From positions 1-64,000 of the forward strand of contig CAYLXL010000006.1 of NCBI GenBank assembly GCA_964387745.1: 64,000 nucleotides of DNA, given 5' to 3'. How positions within the stretch are numbered: position 1 is the first letter of the stretch; every line of letters begins with the position of its first letter. Origin of the DNA: JAGOUU01 sp964387745. Its GTDB lineage: Bacteria > Pseudomonadota > Gammaproteobacteria > JAGOUU01. Positions 22,782 to 31,882 of this stretch are shown one piece after another. The notes under the pieces are model-generated. The model had not been told where the DNA came from. It saw nothing but the letters and a program-made list of their open reading frames with translations, and did no database searches. The position numbers and the translations under genes were made by a program.

Positions 22782-25613
22782 ATGCAAAATATTACTATCC
22801 AAGGGGCTCGCACACATAATCTTAAGAATTTGAATATTACTATTCCCAGAGATGAATTAGTAGTAATAACTGGCCCATCAGGATCAGGTAAGTCATCGCT
22901 AGCTTTTGATACGCTGTATGCTGAAGGGCAAAGACGTTATGTGGAATCGCTCTCTGCTTATGCTAGGCAGTTTCTTGCTATTATGGAAAAACCTGATGTC
23001 GATCACATTGAGGGTCTATCCCCTGCTATTTCTATTGAACAAAAGTCCACCTCGCATAACCCGCGCTCGACTGTTGGAACGATTACTGAGATTTATGATT
23101 ACTTAAGATTATTATTTGCCCGAATAGGCACACCTGAATGCCCTGATCATAGAATAGCCTTGTCAGCACAAACTATTAGCCAAATGGTTGATTCGGTTTT
23201 AGATTTACCCAAAGATACTAAATTAATGCTTTTAGCCCCTATCGTACGGGATCGCAAAGGCGAGTATTTAAAATTATTCAGTGATCTTCACAAACAAGGA
23301 TTTATTCGTGCTCGCATCAATGGTGAAATTTATGAACTAGATGATGTAACCAATTTACCGACTCTGGCTAAAAATAAAAAACATACTATCGAAGTGGTTG
23401 TCGATCGATTTAAAGTTAACCCAGATATTAAAACAAGATTAGCTGATTCATTTCAAACGGCGTTAAATCTTAATCAGGATATGGCTTATATCAGCTACAT
23501 CGATGAACAAAAACCTGACATTATTTTTTCTGCCAGCTACTCTTGCCCACACTGCGGTTATAGCCTTACTGAATTAGAGCCTCGTATCTTTTCTTTTAAT
23601 AGTCCGCATGGTGCTTGTAGTGGCTGTGATGGCCTGGGTGTCAAAGAGTATTTTGATCCGCAAAAGCTTATTCCGGATCCAAGTTTAAGCTTAGCTGCCG
23701 GCGCTATCAAGGGCTGGGATGGTAGAAATACTTATTATATGCAAATGCTGGAATCATTAGCTAAGCATTATAATTTTAGTTTAGATACGCCGTTCGAAAA
23801 ACTAAGTAAAAAGAATAAAGATATATTAATGTACGGCAGTGATGATACGAAAATTACTTTTAGCTTTACTAATCAGCGCGGCAATGAACGTACACGTAAA
23901 TTTATCTTTGAAGGCGTAGTCAATAATTTTACACGCCGCTATCATGAAACAGACTCTAATCTTATTCGCGAAGCTATCAGTAAATATTTATCGAAACAGC
24001 CCTGCCCTGATTGTGAAGGCACAAGACTAAGCAAAAAAGCACGACATGTTTTTATTAATAACAATAATTTATCAACTATTGCCAGCCTTACTATTGAAGG
24101 CGCTTTAGAGTTTTTTCAAAAGTTAAAGCTTAGCGGTAGCAAAGCAAAAATTGCTGACAAAATTGTTAAAGAAATTTCGGAACGCCTACATTTTTTAAAC
24201 AATGTAGGTTTAGATTATTTAAATTTAAATCGTAGCGCTGATAGCTTATCAGGTGGTGAAGCACAAAGAATTCGACTTGCCAGTCAAATCGGCGCAGGTC
24301 TTGTAGGCGTCATGTATATTCTGGATGAGCCTACTATAGGGTTGCATCAACGCGACAATGATAAATTAATAAAAACTTTATTACATCTCAAAAACTTAGG
24401 TAATACAGTGATAGTTGTTGAGCATGATGAAGAAGTTATTTTAAATGCAGATTATGTTTTAGATATTGGCCCTGGCGCTGGCGTACACGGAGGGGCAGTT
24501 GTTGCTGAAGGCACCCCTGATCAAATCAAGAAAAATAAAAATTCCATTACTGGACAATTTTTATCCGGTAAAAGAAAAATTGCTGTACCTAAGACTCGTG
24601 TTAAAAATGATCCAAAAAAACAAATTACTATAACCAAAGCCTGTGCTAATAATTTAAAAGACGTTTCAGTTAATATTCCAGTAGGATTAATTACCTGCGT
24701 TACTGGCGTCTCGGGCTCAGGTAAATCGACGCTGATTAATGATACTTTATATCCTTATATAGCCAATCGTTTAAACAATGCTAGTTTGACAATTGCGCCT
24801 GTAAACAATATTACTGGCATTGAGTTTTTTGATAAAGTGATTGATATTGATCAAAGCCCTATCGGTCGCACGCCGCGTTCAAACCCGGCTACTTATACCG
24901 GCTTATTCACACCCATTCGTGAATTATATGCCGGCACACAAGATGCACGCGCACGTGGTTATGAGATTGGCCGCTTTAGTTTTAATGTCAAAGGCGGACG
25001 CTGTGAAGGCTGCCAAGGCGATGGCTTAATTAAAGTTGAAATGCATTTCTTACCTGACATCTATGTTACGTGTGATGTTTGCCAAGGCAAGCGTTATAAT
25101 CGCGAAACTTTAGAAATCACTTATAAAGGCAAAAACATTAATCAAGTATTAAACATGATTGTCGAGGAAGCTTATGAGTTTTTTAAATCAGTACCGACAC
25201 TAGAAAAAAAATTAAAAACTTTAATGGACGTGGGTTTAGGTTATATAGGCCTCGGGCAAAGTGCAACTACTCTATCAGGTGGTGAAGCGCAACGTGTAAA
25301 ACTCGCCAAAGAGTTATCTAAACGCGATACTGGCAACACGCTCTATATATTAGACGAACCTACAACAGGTCTGCACTTTCAAGATATAGAGTTATTACTA
25401 AAAATAATTCATGAACTAAGAGACCGAGGTAATACTGTAGTTATTATTGAGCATAATTTAGATGTTATTAAAACTGCTGATTGGCTTATAGATTTAGGCC
25501 CTGAGGGCGGTTATAAAGGTGGTGAAATCATTGCGACTGGCACGCCAGAGGACGTTTGTAAAAATAAGAAATCTAAAACTGGTGAATATTTAAAAAAATA
25601 CTTATCTGAGTAA
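22782..25613 (+). CDS. uvrA: Excinuclease ABC subunit A
   Basis: The damage-recognition ATPase of nucleotide excision repair, 943 residues, usual length. Two ABC modules are visible: Walker A GPSGSGKSS and GVSGSGKST; signatures LSGGEAQRIRLASQ and LSGGEAQRVKLAKE; Walker B YILDEPTIGLH and YILDEPTTGLH. Zinc-finger cysteines occur as CPHC...CSGC, CPDC and CEGC...CDVC. The nearby MFS and ssb genes are its usual neighbours. A weak AGCC/GGCT hairpin with a T-run follows. Confidence 0.98.
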   Translation: MQNITIQGARTHNLKNLNITIPRDELVVITGPSGSGKSSLAFDTLYAEGQRRYVESLSAYARQFLAIMEKPDVDHIEGLSPAISIEQKSTSHNPRSTVGTITEIYDYLRLLFARIGTPECPDHRIALSAQTISQMVDSVLDLPKDTKLMLLAPIVRDRKGEYLKLFSDLHKQGFIRARINGEIYELDDVTNLPTLAKNKKHTIEVVVDRFKVNPDIKTRLADSFQTALNLNQDMAYISYIDEQKPDIIFSASYSCPHCGYSLTELEPRIFSFNSPHGACSGCDGLGVKEYFDPQKLIPDPSLSLAAGAIKGWDGRNTYYMQMLESLAKHYNFSLDTPFEKLSKKNKDILMYGSDDTKITFSFTNQRGNERTRKFIFEGVVNNFTRRYHETDSNLIREAISKYLSKQPCPDCEGTRLSKKARHVFINNNNLSTIASLTIEGALEFFQKLKLSGSKAKIADKIVKEISERLHFLNNVGLDYLNLNRSADSLSGGEAQRIRLASQIGAGLVGVMYILDEPTIGLHQRDNDKLIKTLLHLKNLGNTVIVVEHDEEVILNADYVLDIGPGAGVHGGAVVAEGTPDQIKKNKNSITGQFLSGKRKIAVPKTRVKNDPKKQITITKACANNLKDVSVNIPVGLITCVTGVSGSGKSTLINDTLYPYIANRLNNASLTIAPVNNITGIEFFDKVIDIDQSPIGRTPRSNPATYTGLFTPIRELYAGTQDARARGYEIGRFSFNVKGGRCEGCQGDGLIKVEMHFLPDIYVTCDVCQGKRYNRETLEITYKGKNINQVLNMIVEEAYEFFKSVPTLEKKLKTLMDVGLGYIGLGQSATTLSGGEAQRVKLAKELSKRDTGNTLYILDEPTTGLHFQDIELLLKIIHELRDRGNTVVIIEHNLDVIKTADWLIDLGPEGGYKGGEIIATGTPEDVCKNKKSKTGEYLKKYLSE

Positions 25614-25620
25614 AATTACC

Positions 25621-25642
25621 AGCCGCTTACAAAGGCTTTTTT
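25621..25642 (+). terminator. Weak terminator after uvrA
   Basis: AGCC (25621-25624) pairs with GGCT (25634-25637), followed by five further T. The stem is short, so termination may be partial. Confidence 0.45.
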
Positions 25643-25719
25643 ATTATCAAATATACCTATACTTAATATCCTCAATAAGTTAATATTTTTTATCACACTA
25701 TAAATTTAATGAGTACGAT

Positions 25720-26691
25720 ATGGACATCGAATACTTAATTAGAATTTTAAAAAGTGCTAGCCGTTTTATAAAAACAAGTAGCCTTGACGACGACCCTATT
25801 TTTGTTCCTAACTTCGCTAGAATCAAATCCAAGCTTATAGAATACCAAGTCTTCAACAAACCCAGTATCAACGTTCATCTGGACCGGCTAAAAGATGAGT
25901 TAAAACTAGGTATCTGTGTTTTTGCAGAGGCTATTGAAGCATTTAAAAACTCCGAAACACCAGAAAATAAAGGTGATGTAACAATTTTGAGAGTTTATTT
26001 AAACACAATTATTGATTATATTGACATGTCTGCGATGTTTCCAGTAACTCAAGCCCCGGCAAACACCAGCGATAATTTTAAAATTAGCTTTCAAGAAATA
26101 CTTGCTGATTTATCTAATTACTTTGAAAATCTAATCAATAAAATACTACGCTTGGAAAAATTGCCTGAGACAATAACCAACATTGACTCAATGAATCTTC
26201 ATCCTATTTTCGCACAGATATTAATCAAATTAAAAAGTTATCTAGAAAATGAACCTGAGTTTTTTCAACTTTATTTTATTAGCGCTATAAATGAAATCAT
26301 CCATCACCTTAATCTTATAGAGTTTTTCTTCTCTGAAAACAATTATGCGAGCTTAAAAATACAGCTCTTCTTACTTAATAAATACTTGGACTGTTTAGGA
26401 ATAAAAGTTATGGTCAGTGCAACATACTCTCTGTGGGACTTTAGCAAGATATTGACTGAAGAACCAGATAAAATAGTAAACACTTTATCAACACAATCAA
26501 CTCCACCGGTCACCTACCTCGGCTCTGCTAGCTCCACGTTACAAATTGGCGACTACTCAATAAGCTCACCTCATGAAGTGCATCGCAGGTATTCATCTAG
26601 CTACTGTTTAAACTGTTATCCAAATTTTGTACGCAGCAGAGCTAATAGCGATTGCAAAGCAGGTACTCAGCAAACCAATCCCAGACCTTAA
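25720..26691 (+). CDS. Hypothetical helical protein with disordered C-terminus
   Basis: 323 residues, no family recognised. Residues 1-250 are predicted mostly helical without membrane segments. The tail (about 255-323) is Ser/Thr/Pro-rich and has a cysteine pair in YCLNCYPN. The N-terminus (MDIEYLIRILK; CVFAEAIEAFKNSET...TILRVYL) resembles the start of the coiled-coil protein at 17107 (MTIEYSLLKSLL; KLFKEAITEFKDSKT...SILKALT). They could be diverged members of one family; the similarity is short. An effector role is possible but unproven. Confidence 0.6.
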   Translation: MDIEYLIRILKSASRFIKTSSLDDDPIFVPNFARIKSKLIEYQVFNKPSINVHLDRLKDELKLGICVFAEAIEAFKNSETPENKGDVTILRVYLNTIIDYIDMSAMFPVTQAPANTSDNFKISFQEILADLSNYFENLINKILRLEKLPETITNIDSMNLHPIFAQILIKLKSYLENEPEFFQLYFISAINEIIHHLNLIEFFFSENNYASLKIQLFLLNKYLDCLGIKVMVSATYSLWDFSKILTEEPDKIVNTLSTQSTPPVTYLGSASSTLQIGDYSISSPHEVHRRYSSSYCLNCYPNFVRSRANSDCKAGTQQTNPRP

Positions 26692-26799
26692 TCAAAAGCT
26701 ATCATAAGTTTTTTTTAAGTCTGCACAAATTATTTTAATAGGAAGTTAGTTACTCGCATAATTTGTATTCTCTAATATACTTAAGATTATATGTAAATT

Positions 26800-27933
26800 A
26801 TGTATGGTATTAACGATATGAAGAATGTAACTATTATTGGTTGTGGACATGGCGGGCAAGTATTAGCCTACGATTTGACCAAGAAAGGCTGTAAAGTGAC
26901 TCTAGCAGCCCTACCAGACCATCCAGGGTTTGCGACTGAACTAATAAAAAGTAAACAAATAACCTGCACAGGGATGATTGAGGGCACTACCAGTATCCAT
27001 AATGTCACCACTGATTTAGCCATTGCTTTAAAAGATGCAGAAGTTATTTTTATAGTGGTCCCAAGTTTTGCTCAAGAACAAGTTATTTTAGCCTGTATGC
27101 CTCACCTTCAAGATAACCAATGGATTGTCACTCTAGAGGCTAATTTCTCAAGCCTAGTCTACATGGACTTATTAAAGCGCTTAAACTTTAAAAAGCAGGT
27201 TAATTTTGCAGATATATCAACTCTGCCCTACGCCTGCCGTAGCACTAAACCTGGTGAAGTAGTTATTCTTGGTATCAAGAAAAAAATGGGCATTGCAGCT
27301 ATTCCTGCAGATAAAACAAAGTATGTTGCCGAAGAACTAAACAAAGTCTTTCCTTCACAATTGATGGCTTATAATAATGTCTTAGAAATTGGCTTAAACA
27401 GTTTAAGTGGGATTATTCACCCAGCAGTGACCTTATGTAATGCAGGCCGTATTGGCAAAGAAGAATTTTATTTCTATAAAGAAGGCATATCGCCATCTGT
27501 AGGACATCTATTAGAACAATTAGATTTAGAACGTCGCCAAATCGGTAAATTATATGACCTTGATTTGCCACATTGTATGGTAATTGAAGAAGAGTTCTAT
27601 GGGATTAAATATAATAATATTTATGACTTTTTTTATGAAAGTGAAATCCATTCTGGTACTTTCGCACTTTGTCCTAAATCTTTAAAAGAACGTTATATCT
27701 CACAAGATGTGCCGTATGTATTAGTCCCGTGGTATGCTTTAGGTAAAGCAGTTGGTTATGAAGCTCGTGTTACTAAAAGTCTAATAGATATGGCTTCTGC
27801 TTTAAATGGCGCAAATTATTTAGCTGATGGACGTAATTTAGCTCATATGAACTGTCATGATTTGAATAAACGTGAATTGATTACTTATGCTAACTCAGGC
27901 AATCACTATGGTGAGCATAAATGGGCTGGCTAA
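26800..27933 (+). CDS. Opine (octopine/nopaline-type) dehydrogenase
   Basis: This 377-residue NAD(P)-dependent enzyme would reductively condense an amino acid with a 2-oxo acid. The Rossmann motif is GCGHGGQVLAYDL near the N-terminus. The opine-dehydrogenase helical domain carries the conserved stretch IIHPAVTLCNAGRIG, which includes the catalytic-type His, followed by EEFYFYKEGISPSVGHLLEQLDLERRQIG. The frame also allows a start at 26818 (MKNVTIIG), which fits homologues better. It overlaps the EamA exporter gene by 13 nt, so product synthesis and export are probably coupled. Substrates are unknown. Confidence 0.85.
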   Translation: MYGINDMKNVTIIGCGHGGQVLAYDLTKKGCKVTLAALPDHPGFATELIKSKQITCTGMIEGTTSIHNVTTDLAIALKDAEVIFIVVPSFAQEQVILACMPHLQDNQWIVTLEANFSSLVYMDLLKRLNFKKQVNFADISTLPYACRSTKPGEVVILGIKKKMGIAAIPADKTKYVAEELNKVFPSQLMAYNNVLEIGLNSLSGIIHPAVTLCNAGRIGKEEFYFYKEGISPSVGHLLEQLDLERRQIGKLYDLDLPHCMVIEEEFYGIKYNNIYDFFYESEIHSGTFALCPKSLKERYISQDVPYVLVPWYALGKAVGYEARVTKSLIDMASALNGANYLADGRNLAHMNCHDLNKRELITYANSGNHYGEHKWAG

Positions 27934-28793
27934 GTAATTACTGGTTATTAACTTCAATATTAAGCGCAATATTTTTTGCTGTCGCTAGTTTTATTATTAC
28001 TATTGGTGCCAAAAAACATTATTCGATTTCGCAAATGTTAGTAGGTTTGTATATCTCAGGCGCTGTAATGTTTGCTTTTTATATTTCTTTACATAATGGT
28101 TTCAGTATAGATAAACAGACTTTTATGTGGGGGATTATTATTGGTATAGGGTCATCTTTAAGTAATGCTTTTTTTACTTATGCACTCAAACTTGGGCCAG
28201 TGAGCCTAACTGGACCACTAGCCAACACTAATGTTATCTTAGTTATTATCATGTCGGTATTTTATTATGGTGAAATACTAAGCTTACCGCAAATATTGGG
28301 AATTTCTTTACTGCTTTTAGGTTGTTTTTTACTGCCGTTTGATCCCCAAGAGAATAAACATGTAAGAAAAAATATGTGGTTTTTAATTATGTTATTAACT
28401 ATATTTTTTATGTTTTTACTAAATGGCGGCTTGAAAATCACCCGTGAATTATTATTAGATAATAGCCTTGTTTTATTTTACTCTTATATTTTTGCAACAG
28501 TGTTATTTTTTAGCAGTATAGTATTTACGAAACTTTATTCCCCTAGGACTTTTAAGTTTAAATATCAAGCTATAAAGATTGGCTTGCTGGCAGGGGTATT
28601 TTCGTTTCTTGGCTTACAGTCTTATGCTATTGCGTTAGAAGGTGGACCAGCTAGTGTAGTTGTTCCTATTTTCTCATCTCGTAATGCAATAGTAGCAGTA
28701 TTATGCATTTGGTATTTTAAAGAGACATTATCAAGATTTCAGAAGATGGCACTTGCTTCTTTATTGTTTGGTTTGTTGTGTGTGAGTTTTTAG
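27921..28793 (+). CDS. EamA/DMT family exporter
   Basis: A 290-residue protein with ten hydrophobic segments in two EamA repeats (about 10-125 and 150-288). Signatures include KLGPVSLTGPLANTNVILVIIMSVFYYGE and ALEGGPASVVVPIFSSRNAIVAVLCIWYFKETLS. Drug/metabolite transporters of this type export amino acids and related metabolites. GGTGAGC precedes the start, inside the end of the opine dehydrogenase gene. The overlap suggests export of that enzyme's product. Confidence 0.88.
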   Translation: MGWLSNYWLLTSILSAIFFAVASFIITIGAKKHYSISQMLVGLYISGAVMFAFYISLHNGFSIDKQTFMWGIIIGIGSSLSNAFFTYALKLGPVSLTGPLANTNVILVIIMSVFYYGEILSLPQILGISLLLLGCFLLPFDPQENKHVRKNMWFLIMLLTIFFMFLLNGGLKITRELLLDNSLVLFYSYIFATVLFFSSIVFTKLYSPRTFKFKYQAIKIGLLAGVFSFLGLQSYAIALEGGPASVVVPIFSSRNAIVAVLCIWYFKETLSRFQKMALASLLFGLLCVSF

Positions 28794-28808
28794 AGATTGT
28801 CAGTAAAT

Positions 28809-28886
28809 TGTCATCCAGATCCAGAGCGTAGCGAAGGATCTCAGATTTTTTTTAATCGGAGATTCCTCGCAAAAGCTCAGAATGAC
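28809..28886. repeat. Dispersed inverted repeat / bidirectional terminator
   Basis: The segment begins TGTCATCCAGATCC and ends GAATGACA. The right arm GAGATTCCTCGCAAAAGCTC recurs nearly unchanged at 60121-60139. The arms are imperfectly complementary. It lies between convergent genes and could terminate both. Confidence 0.6.
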
Positions 28887-28892
28887 AAAATC

Positions 28893-29480
28893 TTACTTAA
28901 TTTTCGTAAAAGACTTCATCAAGCTTTTGAACTTTTTAATTTTAACTTTTTGATCGCCATCAGAGCTCAATCCTAATAATTCAAGTATAAGACCTTGTGG
29001 TGCAACTCTGACGTGCAATTCTTTATCGTTAGAACCTTTAAAACTTAAAGCAGCATCAGTGACATTAGTATATAGACTCAAGCTGGTATTTTTACTGCCA
29101 TCCAATTCATTTAATGCTACTTTAGCATAATTAGGGAAGCCTGGTGTACCTTCATCTATAAAGAAATATATAGTGTTTTTATCTGACGATAAATATAACT
29201 TACCGGAAACTGGACTACCACCATCATCATCTTCATCAGCGCCGTTTTCATCACTTTCATCATTATCACCAAGATTTAAGTCGAGTTTCGTAAAACTTGT
29301 ATCAGTGGTAACCTGTTTAAACTTTGACTTTAGAGCTTCTGTAGTGTCTTTAGTAATAGCAACTGAGTAAGTTTCAGACTGAAAAAATCTTTCAGTAAGA
29401 TCTGACATAGTCGCTGCATAAGTGAACGGGGATAAACAAAACATCGCGAACGCCGATGCAGTTAATAAGAACTTTTTCAT
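28893..29480 (-). CDS. Secreted acidic protein of unknown function
   Basis: 195 residues with a clear Sec signal peptide (about 1-22, KKFLLTASAFAMFCLSPFTYA, cleavage near AYA/AA-type site). A very acidic low-complexity stretch, DNDESDENGADEDDDGG, lies at about residues 72-88. The rest is beta-rich without cysteines. No family is recognised. The acidic block could bind cations such as Ca2+, which is speculation. Confidence 0.7.
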   Translation of the reverse strand: MKKFLLTASAFAMFCLSPFTYAATMSDLTERFFQSETYSVAITKDTTEALKSKFKQVTTDTSFTKLDLNLGDNDESDENGADEDDDGGSPVSGKLYLSSDKNTIYFFIDEGTPGFPNYAKVALNELDGSKNTSLSLYTNVTDAALSFKGSNDKELHVRVAPQGLILELLGLSSDGDQKVKIKKFKSLMKSFTKIK

Positions 29481-29531
29481 AATTACTTCCTTATATGAAT
29501 TTATAATATGTATAATTTAAATCAGTATTAA

Positions 29532-29549
29532 AATATTATTAATAATATT
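29532..29549. repeat. Perfect 18-bp AT palindrome
   Basis: AATATTATT/AATAATATT, flanked by AGTAT/ATACT. It lies about 50 bp upstream of the secreted-protein start and may act as an operator, or simply as a terminator for the gene at 29676. Confidence 0.5.
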
Positions 29550-29675
29550 GATACTCGATCATCCTAAAGCAACTAGATAAAAAATCAATATGTTAGTTTC
29601 AAAATTTGCTTTTAGATTTTTTAGAACGGTCGACAAACTTATGCCGACCTTTAAGATTTTGAGATTTGCAGGGTT

Positions 29676-30026
29676 CTACTTTCTCAATCCTTTATTTTTA
29701 GATTTGTCAGGTTCAACTTTATTTGTTTTTCTTGAGTTATCTAAAGCTGCCTCATATTCATCCCTAACTGCAAAGTAATTATCTACGTACCCATGGTAAC
29801 CATCCAACCAGGCTTTATAATCAGGGTCATTTCTATAACCATCAAGCTTATTGTTGGCATCTGTAGTGCTACGATGATCTTCAAGCCATGTTTTATAGTC
29901 AGGACAATTTTTATTACCCTGTTTATCGTCCCGCTCGCTAGTATAATACCCAGCCAACCATTGCTCCATATATTGATCTTGAGTACTATAAATTAACCGA
30001 TAATACTTCTCTTCATTCTTGTCCAT
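29676..30026 (-). CDS. Small protein with three YxxWL repeats
   Basis: A 116-residue, polar protein. Three degenerate units of about ten residues are visible: YMEQWLAGYY (19-28), DYKTWLEDHR (43-52) and DYKAWLDGYH (69-78). A Lys-rich tail follows. There is no signal peptide or membrane segment. No known family is recognised. A repeat of aromatic-x-x-Trp-Leu could be a peptide- or nucleic-acid-binding surface. Confidence 0.6.
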   Translation of the reverse strand: MDKNEEKYYRLIYSTQDQYMEQWLAGYYTSERDDKQGNKNCPDYKTWLEDHRSTTDANNKLDGYRNDPDYKAWLDGYHGYVDNYFAVRDEYEAALDNSRKTNKVEPDKSKNKGLRK

Positions 30027-30457
30027 TTCGTCTCCAATTACTGATTGTATAGGTACTAATATTTATTATTAACAGCATTACAGCCATCTATATTAAAAAG
30101 TACAGCTCACATCATTAATGCAAACGCGAACAGATCAAACAAATTATTGAATCAGCGTTTTATATCATTCTAGAATACGCCGGTCTTATAGTTAAATAAA
30201 TCACATTAGTCTAAAGATAATGTGAGTAAATACTCTTACGATTTATAAGAAGTTCGATCAGAAGTTAAGTGTTTTGATCGAGTTTGATCAAGGATTTAAG
30301 CTAGAAACCCGTAAGAAGTTGCCCTGTAGTAACTACAGATCTAAGCCTGGGAATTAAAGGCCCCCACCGCTTCGCGGCGAGAGCTTTTTTGTTCCCAGAA
30401 CGAAAAATCCCGGCACTATGTCCGGGATTTTAATTAATTTCTTGCTGATCTAGAAGA
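30027..30457. other. Gene-free segment, possible small RNA and operon terminator
   Basis: No ORF is supported. The plus strand from about 30240 to 30390 holds a perfect CTGTAG-TAA-CTACAG hairpin (30324-30338) and an imperfect GC-rich hairpin ending in six T (30350-30390). Three TTTGATC/TTCGATC units lie at 30252-30292. This pattern would suit a small RNA, but I cannot assign a family. The rplQ-end terminator is at 30404-30431. Confidence 0.35.
30404..30431. terminator. Terminator of the ribosomal protein super-locus
   Basis: AAAATCCCGG (30404-30413) pairs perfectly with CCGGGATTTT (30422-30431) over an 8-nt loop, with A/T runs on both sides. It lies 27 bp beyond the rplQ stop. Confidence 0.92.
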
Positions 30458-30835
30458 TTAAGCTGCAGACTGATCCGATTGTCTATCAACTAATTGAATG
30501 ATAGCCATTGGAGCAGCATCGCATTTTCTAAAACCATACTTTAATACTCTTACATAACCACCTGGGCGAGTCTTAAAATGAGGTCCTAATTCAGAAAATA
30601 GTTTACCTACTGCTGATTTGCTTTGTAATCTATCAAAAGCTAATCTACGGTTTGCTACAGAATCAACTTTAGCAAGAGTGATTAGTCTTTCAGCTACTCT
30701 TCTTAATTCTTTAGCTTTTGGTAAGGTTGTTTTTATAGTTTCATGTTCGAATAATGAAACCGCCATGTTTTTGAACATTGCTTTACGGTGAGAACTGTTT
30801 CTATTTAGTTTTCGACCACTTTTATTATGACGCAT
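30458..30835 (-). CDS. rplQ: 50S ribosomal protein L17
   Basis: 125 residues, opening MRHNKSGRKLNRNSSHRKAM, the L17 hallmark. It is the last gene of the alpha operon and lies 36 bp after rpoA, followed by the terminator. Confidence 0.98.
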   Translation of the reverse strand: MRHNKSGRKLNRNSSHRKAMFKNMAVSLFEHETIKTTLPKAKELRRVAERLITLAKVDSVANRRLAFDRLQSKSAVGKLFSELGPHFKTRPGGYVRVLKYGFRKCDAAPMAIIQLVDRQSDQSAA

Positions 30836-30871
30836 TGTCTGTACCCTATATTTAAATCTATCTTATGTTTA

Positions 30872-31864
30872 TTACTTACGATCTGCTGGCGGCCAATTGT
30901 CAATATGCATGCCCAAGCTTAGATTTTTTGATGATAATAATTCTTTAATTTCATTTAAAGATTTTTTACCTAAATTAGGTGTTTTCAGTAGTTCGTTTTC
31001 AGTTCTTTTAACCAAATCACCCAAATAATAAATATTTTCAGCTTTTAGGCAGTTTGCCGATCTTACAGTAAGATCTAATTCATCAATAGTCTGCAATAGT
31101 GCAGGATCAATTAACGCTTCAGGAGCTTTAACCGTTTCCTCAGCTACCGTTTTAATATCAACAAATACTGATAACTGATCTTTAAGAATTGCTGCAGCGA
31201 AGTTGATAGCATCTTCTGGATCAATAGTACCGTTAGTTTCAATATCGATAATGAGTTTATCGAGATTAGTCCTTTGTTCAACACGTGCATTTTCAACAGT
31301 GTAAGTAACACGATTTACTGGTGTAAATGTAGCATCCAATTTTAATGTACCGATTTGGACAGTATCAGATGAAAGTTGATCGGTAATTACATTAGATGAA
31401 GGCACGTAACCAATACCACGCTTAACTTTAAGCTTCATAGAAAGCTTGCCGTTATTTGCTAAGGTAGTAATAACTTGTTCAGGATTTACTAACTCAACAT
31501 CACCTTCTAATTTAATGTCAGCACCTGTGACCACGCCCGGAGTATCTTTTTTGATGGTAACAGTAACTTCATCACGGCCTTTTAAGATAAATGCCAATTT
31601 CTTAATATTCAATATAATTTGAATAACATCGTCTTGAACACCTTCTATAGTGCTGTACTCATGTAAAACACCATCGATTTCTAGCTCCGTCACTGCAGCG
31701 CCTGGCATAGATGACAACAATGTACGTCGTAATGCATTACCGAAGGTATGAGCAAAACCACGTTCAAACGGTTCAAGCACAATACGTGATCGGTGACCAC
31801 TAATAAATTTCTCTACTTTTACGTTTGGTTTTAAAAAGTCATTTACCGATGCTGGTAACATCAT
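30872..31864 (-). CDS. rpoA: RNA polymerase alpha subunit
   Basis: A subunit of 330 residues. The N-terminal domain dimerises and nucleates polymerase assembly (ERGFAHTFGNALRRTLLSSMPG). The C-terminal domain (about 250-320; CLKAENIYYLGDLVKRTENELLKTPNLGKKSLNEIKELL) contacts UP elements and activators. The frame is open to a TTG at 31879; I choose the ATG at 31864 because GAGGG lies 8 nt ahead of it. Confidence 0.98.
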   Translation of the reverse strand: MMLPASVNDFLKPNVKVEKFISGHRSRIVLEPFERGFAHTFGNALRRTLLSSMPGAAVTELEIDGVLHEYSTIEGVQDDVIQIILNIKKLAFILKGRDEVTVTIKKDTPGVVTGADIKLEGDVELVNPEQVITTLANNGKLSMKLKVKRGIGYVPSSNVITDQLSSDTVQIGTLKLDATFTPVNRVTYTVENARVEQRTNLDKLIIDIETNGTIDPEDAINFAAAILKDQLSVFVDIKTVAEETVKAPEALIDPALLQTIDELDLTVRSANCLKAENIYYLGDLVKRTENELLKTPNLGKKSLNEIKELLSSKNLSLGMHIDNWPPADRK

Positions 31865-31882
31865 TAGCAGTGCCCTCAATAA

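Noticed and set aside
26800..27933. Staphylopine/pseudopaline dehydrogenase (CntM) identity
   Set aside because: The HPAVTLCNAGRIG and EGISPSVGHLLEQLDLER stretches fit the octopine/nopaline subfamily, and no nicotianamine-synthase-like gene is adjacent.
30240..30396. 6S RNA assignment for the ORF-free stretch
   Set aside because: I could not recognise the long closing stem and open central bubble of 6S RNA; it is left as an unassigned candidate.
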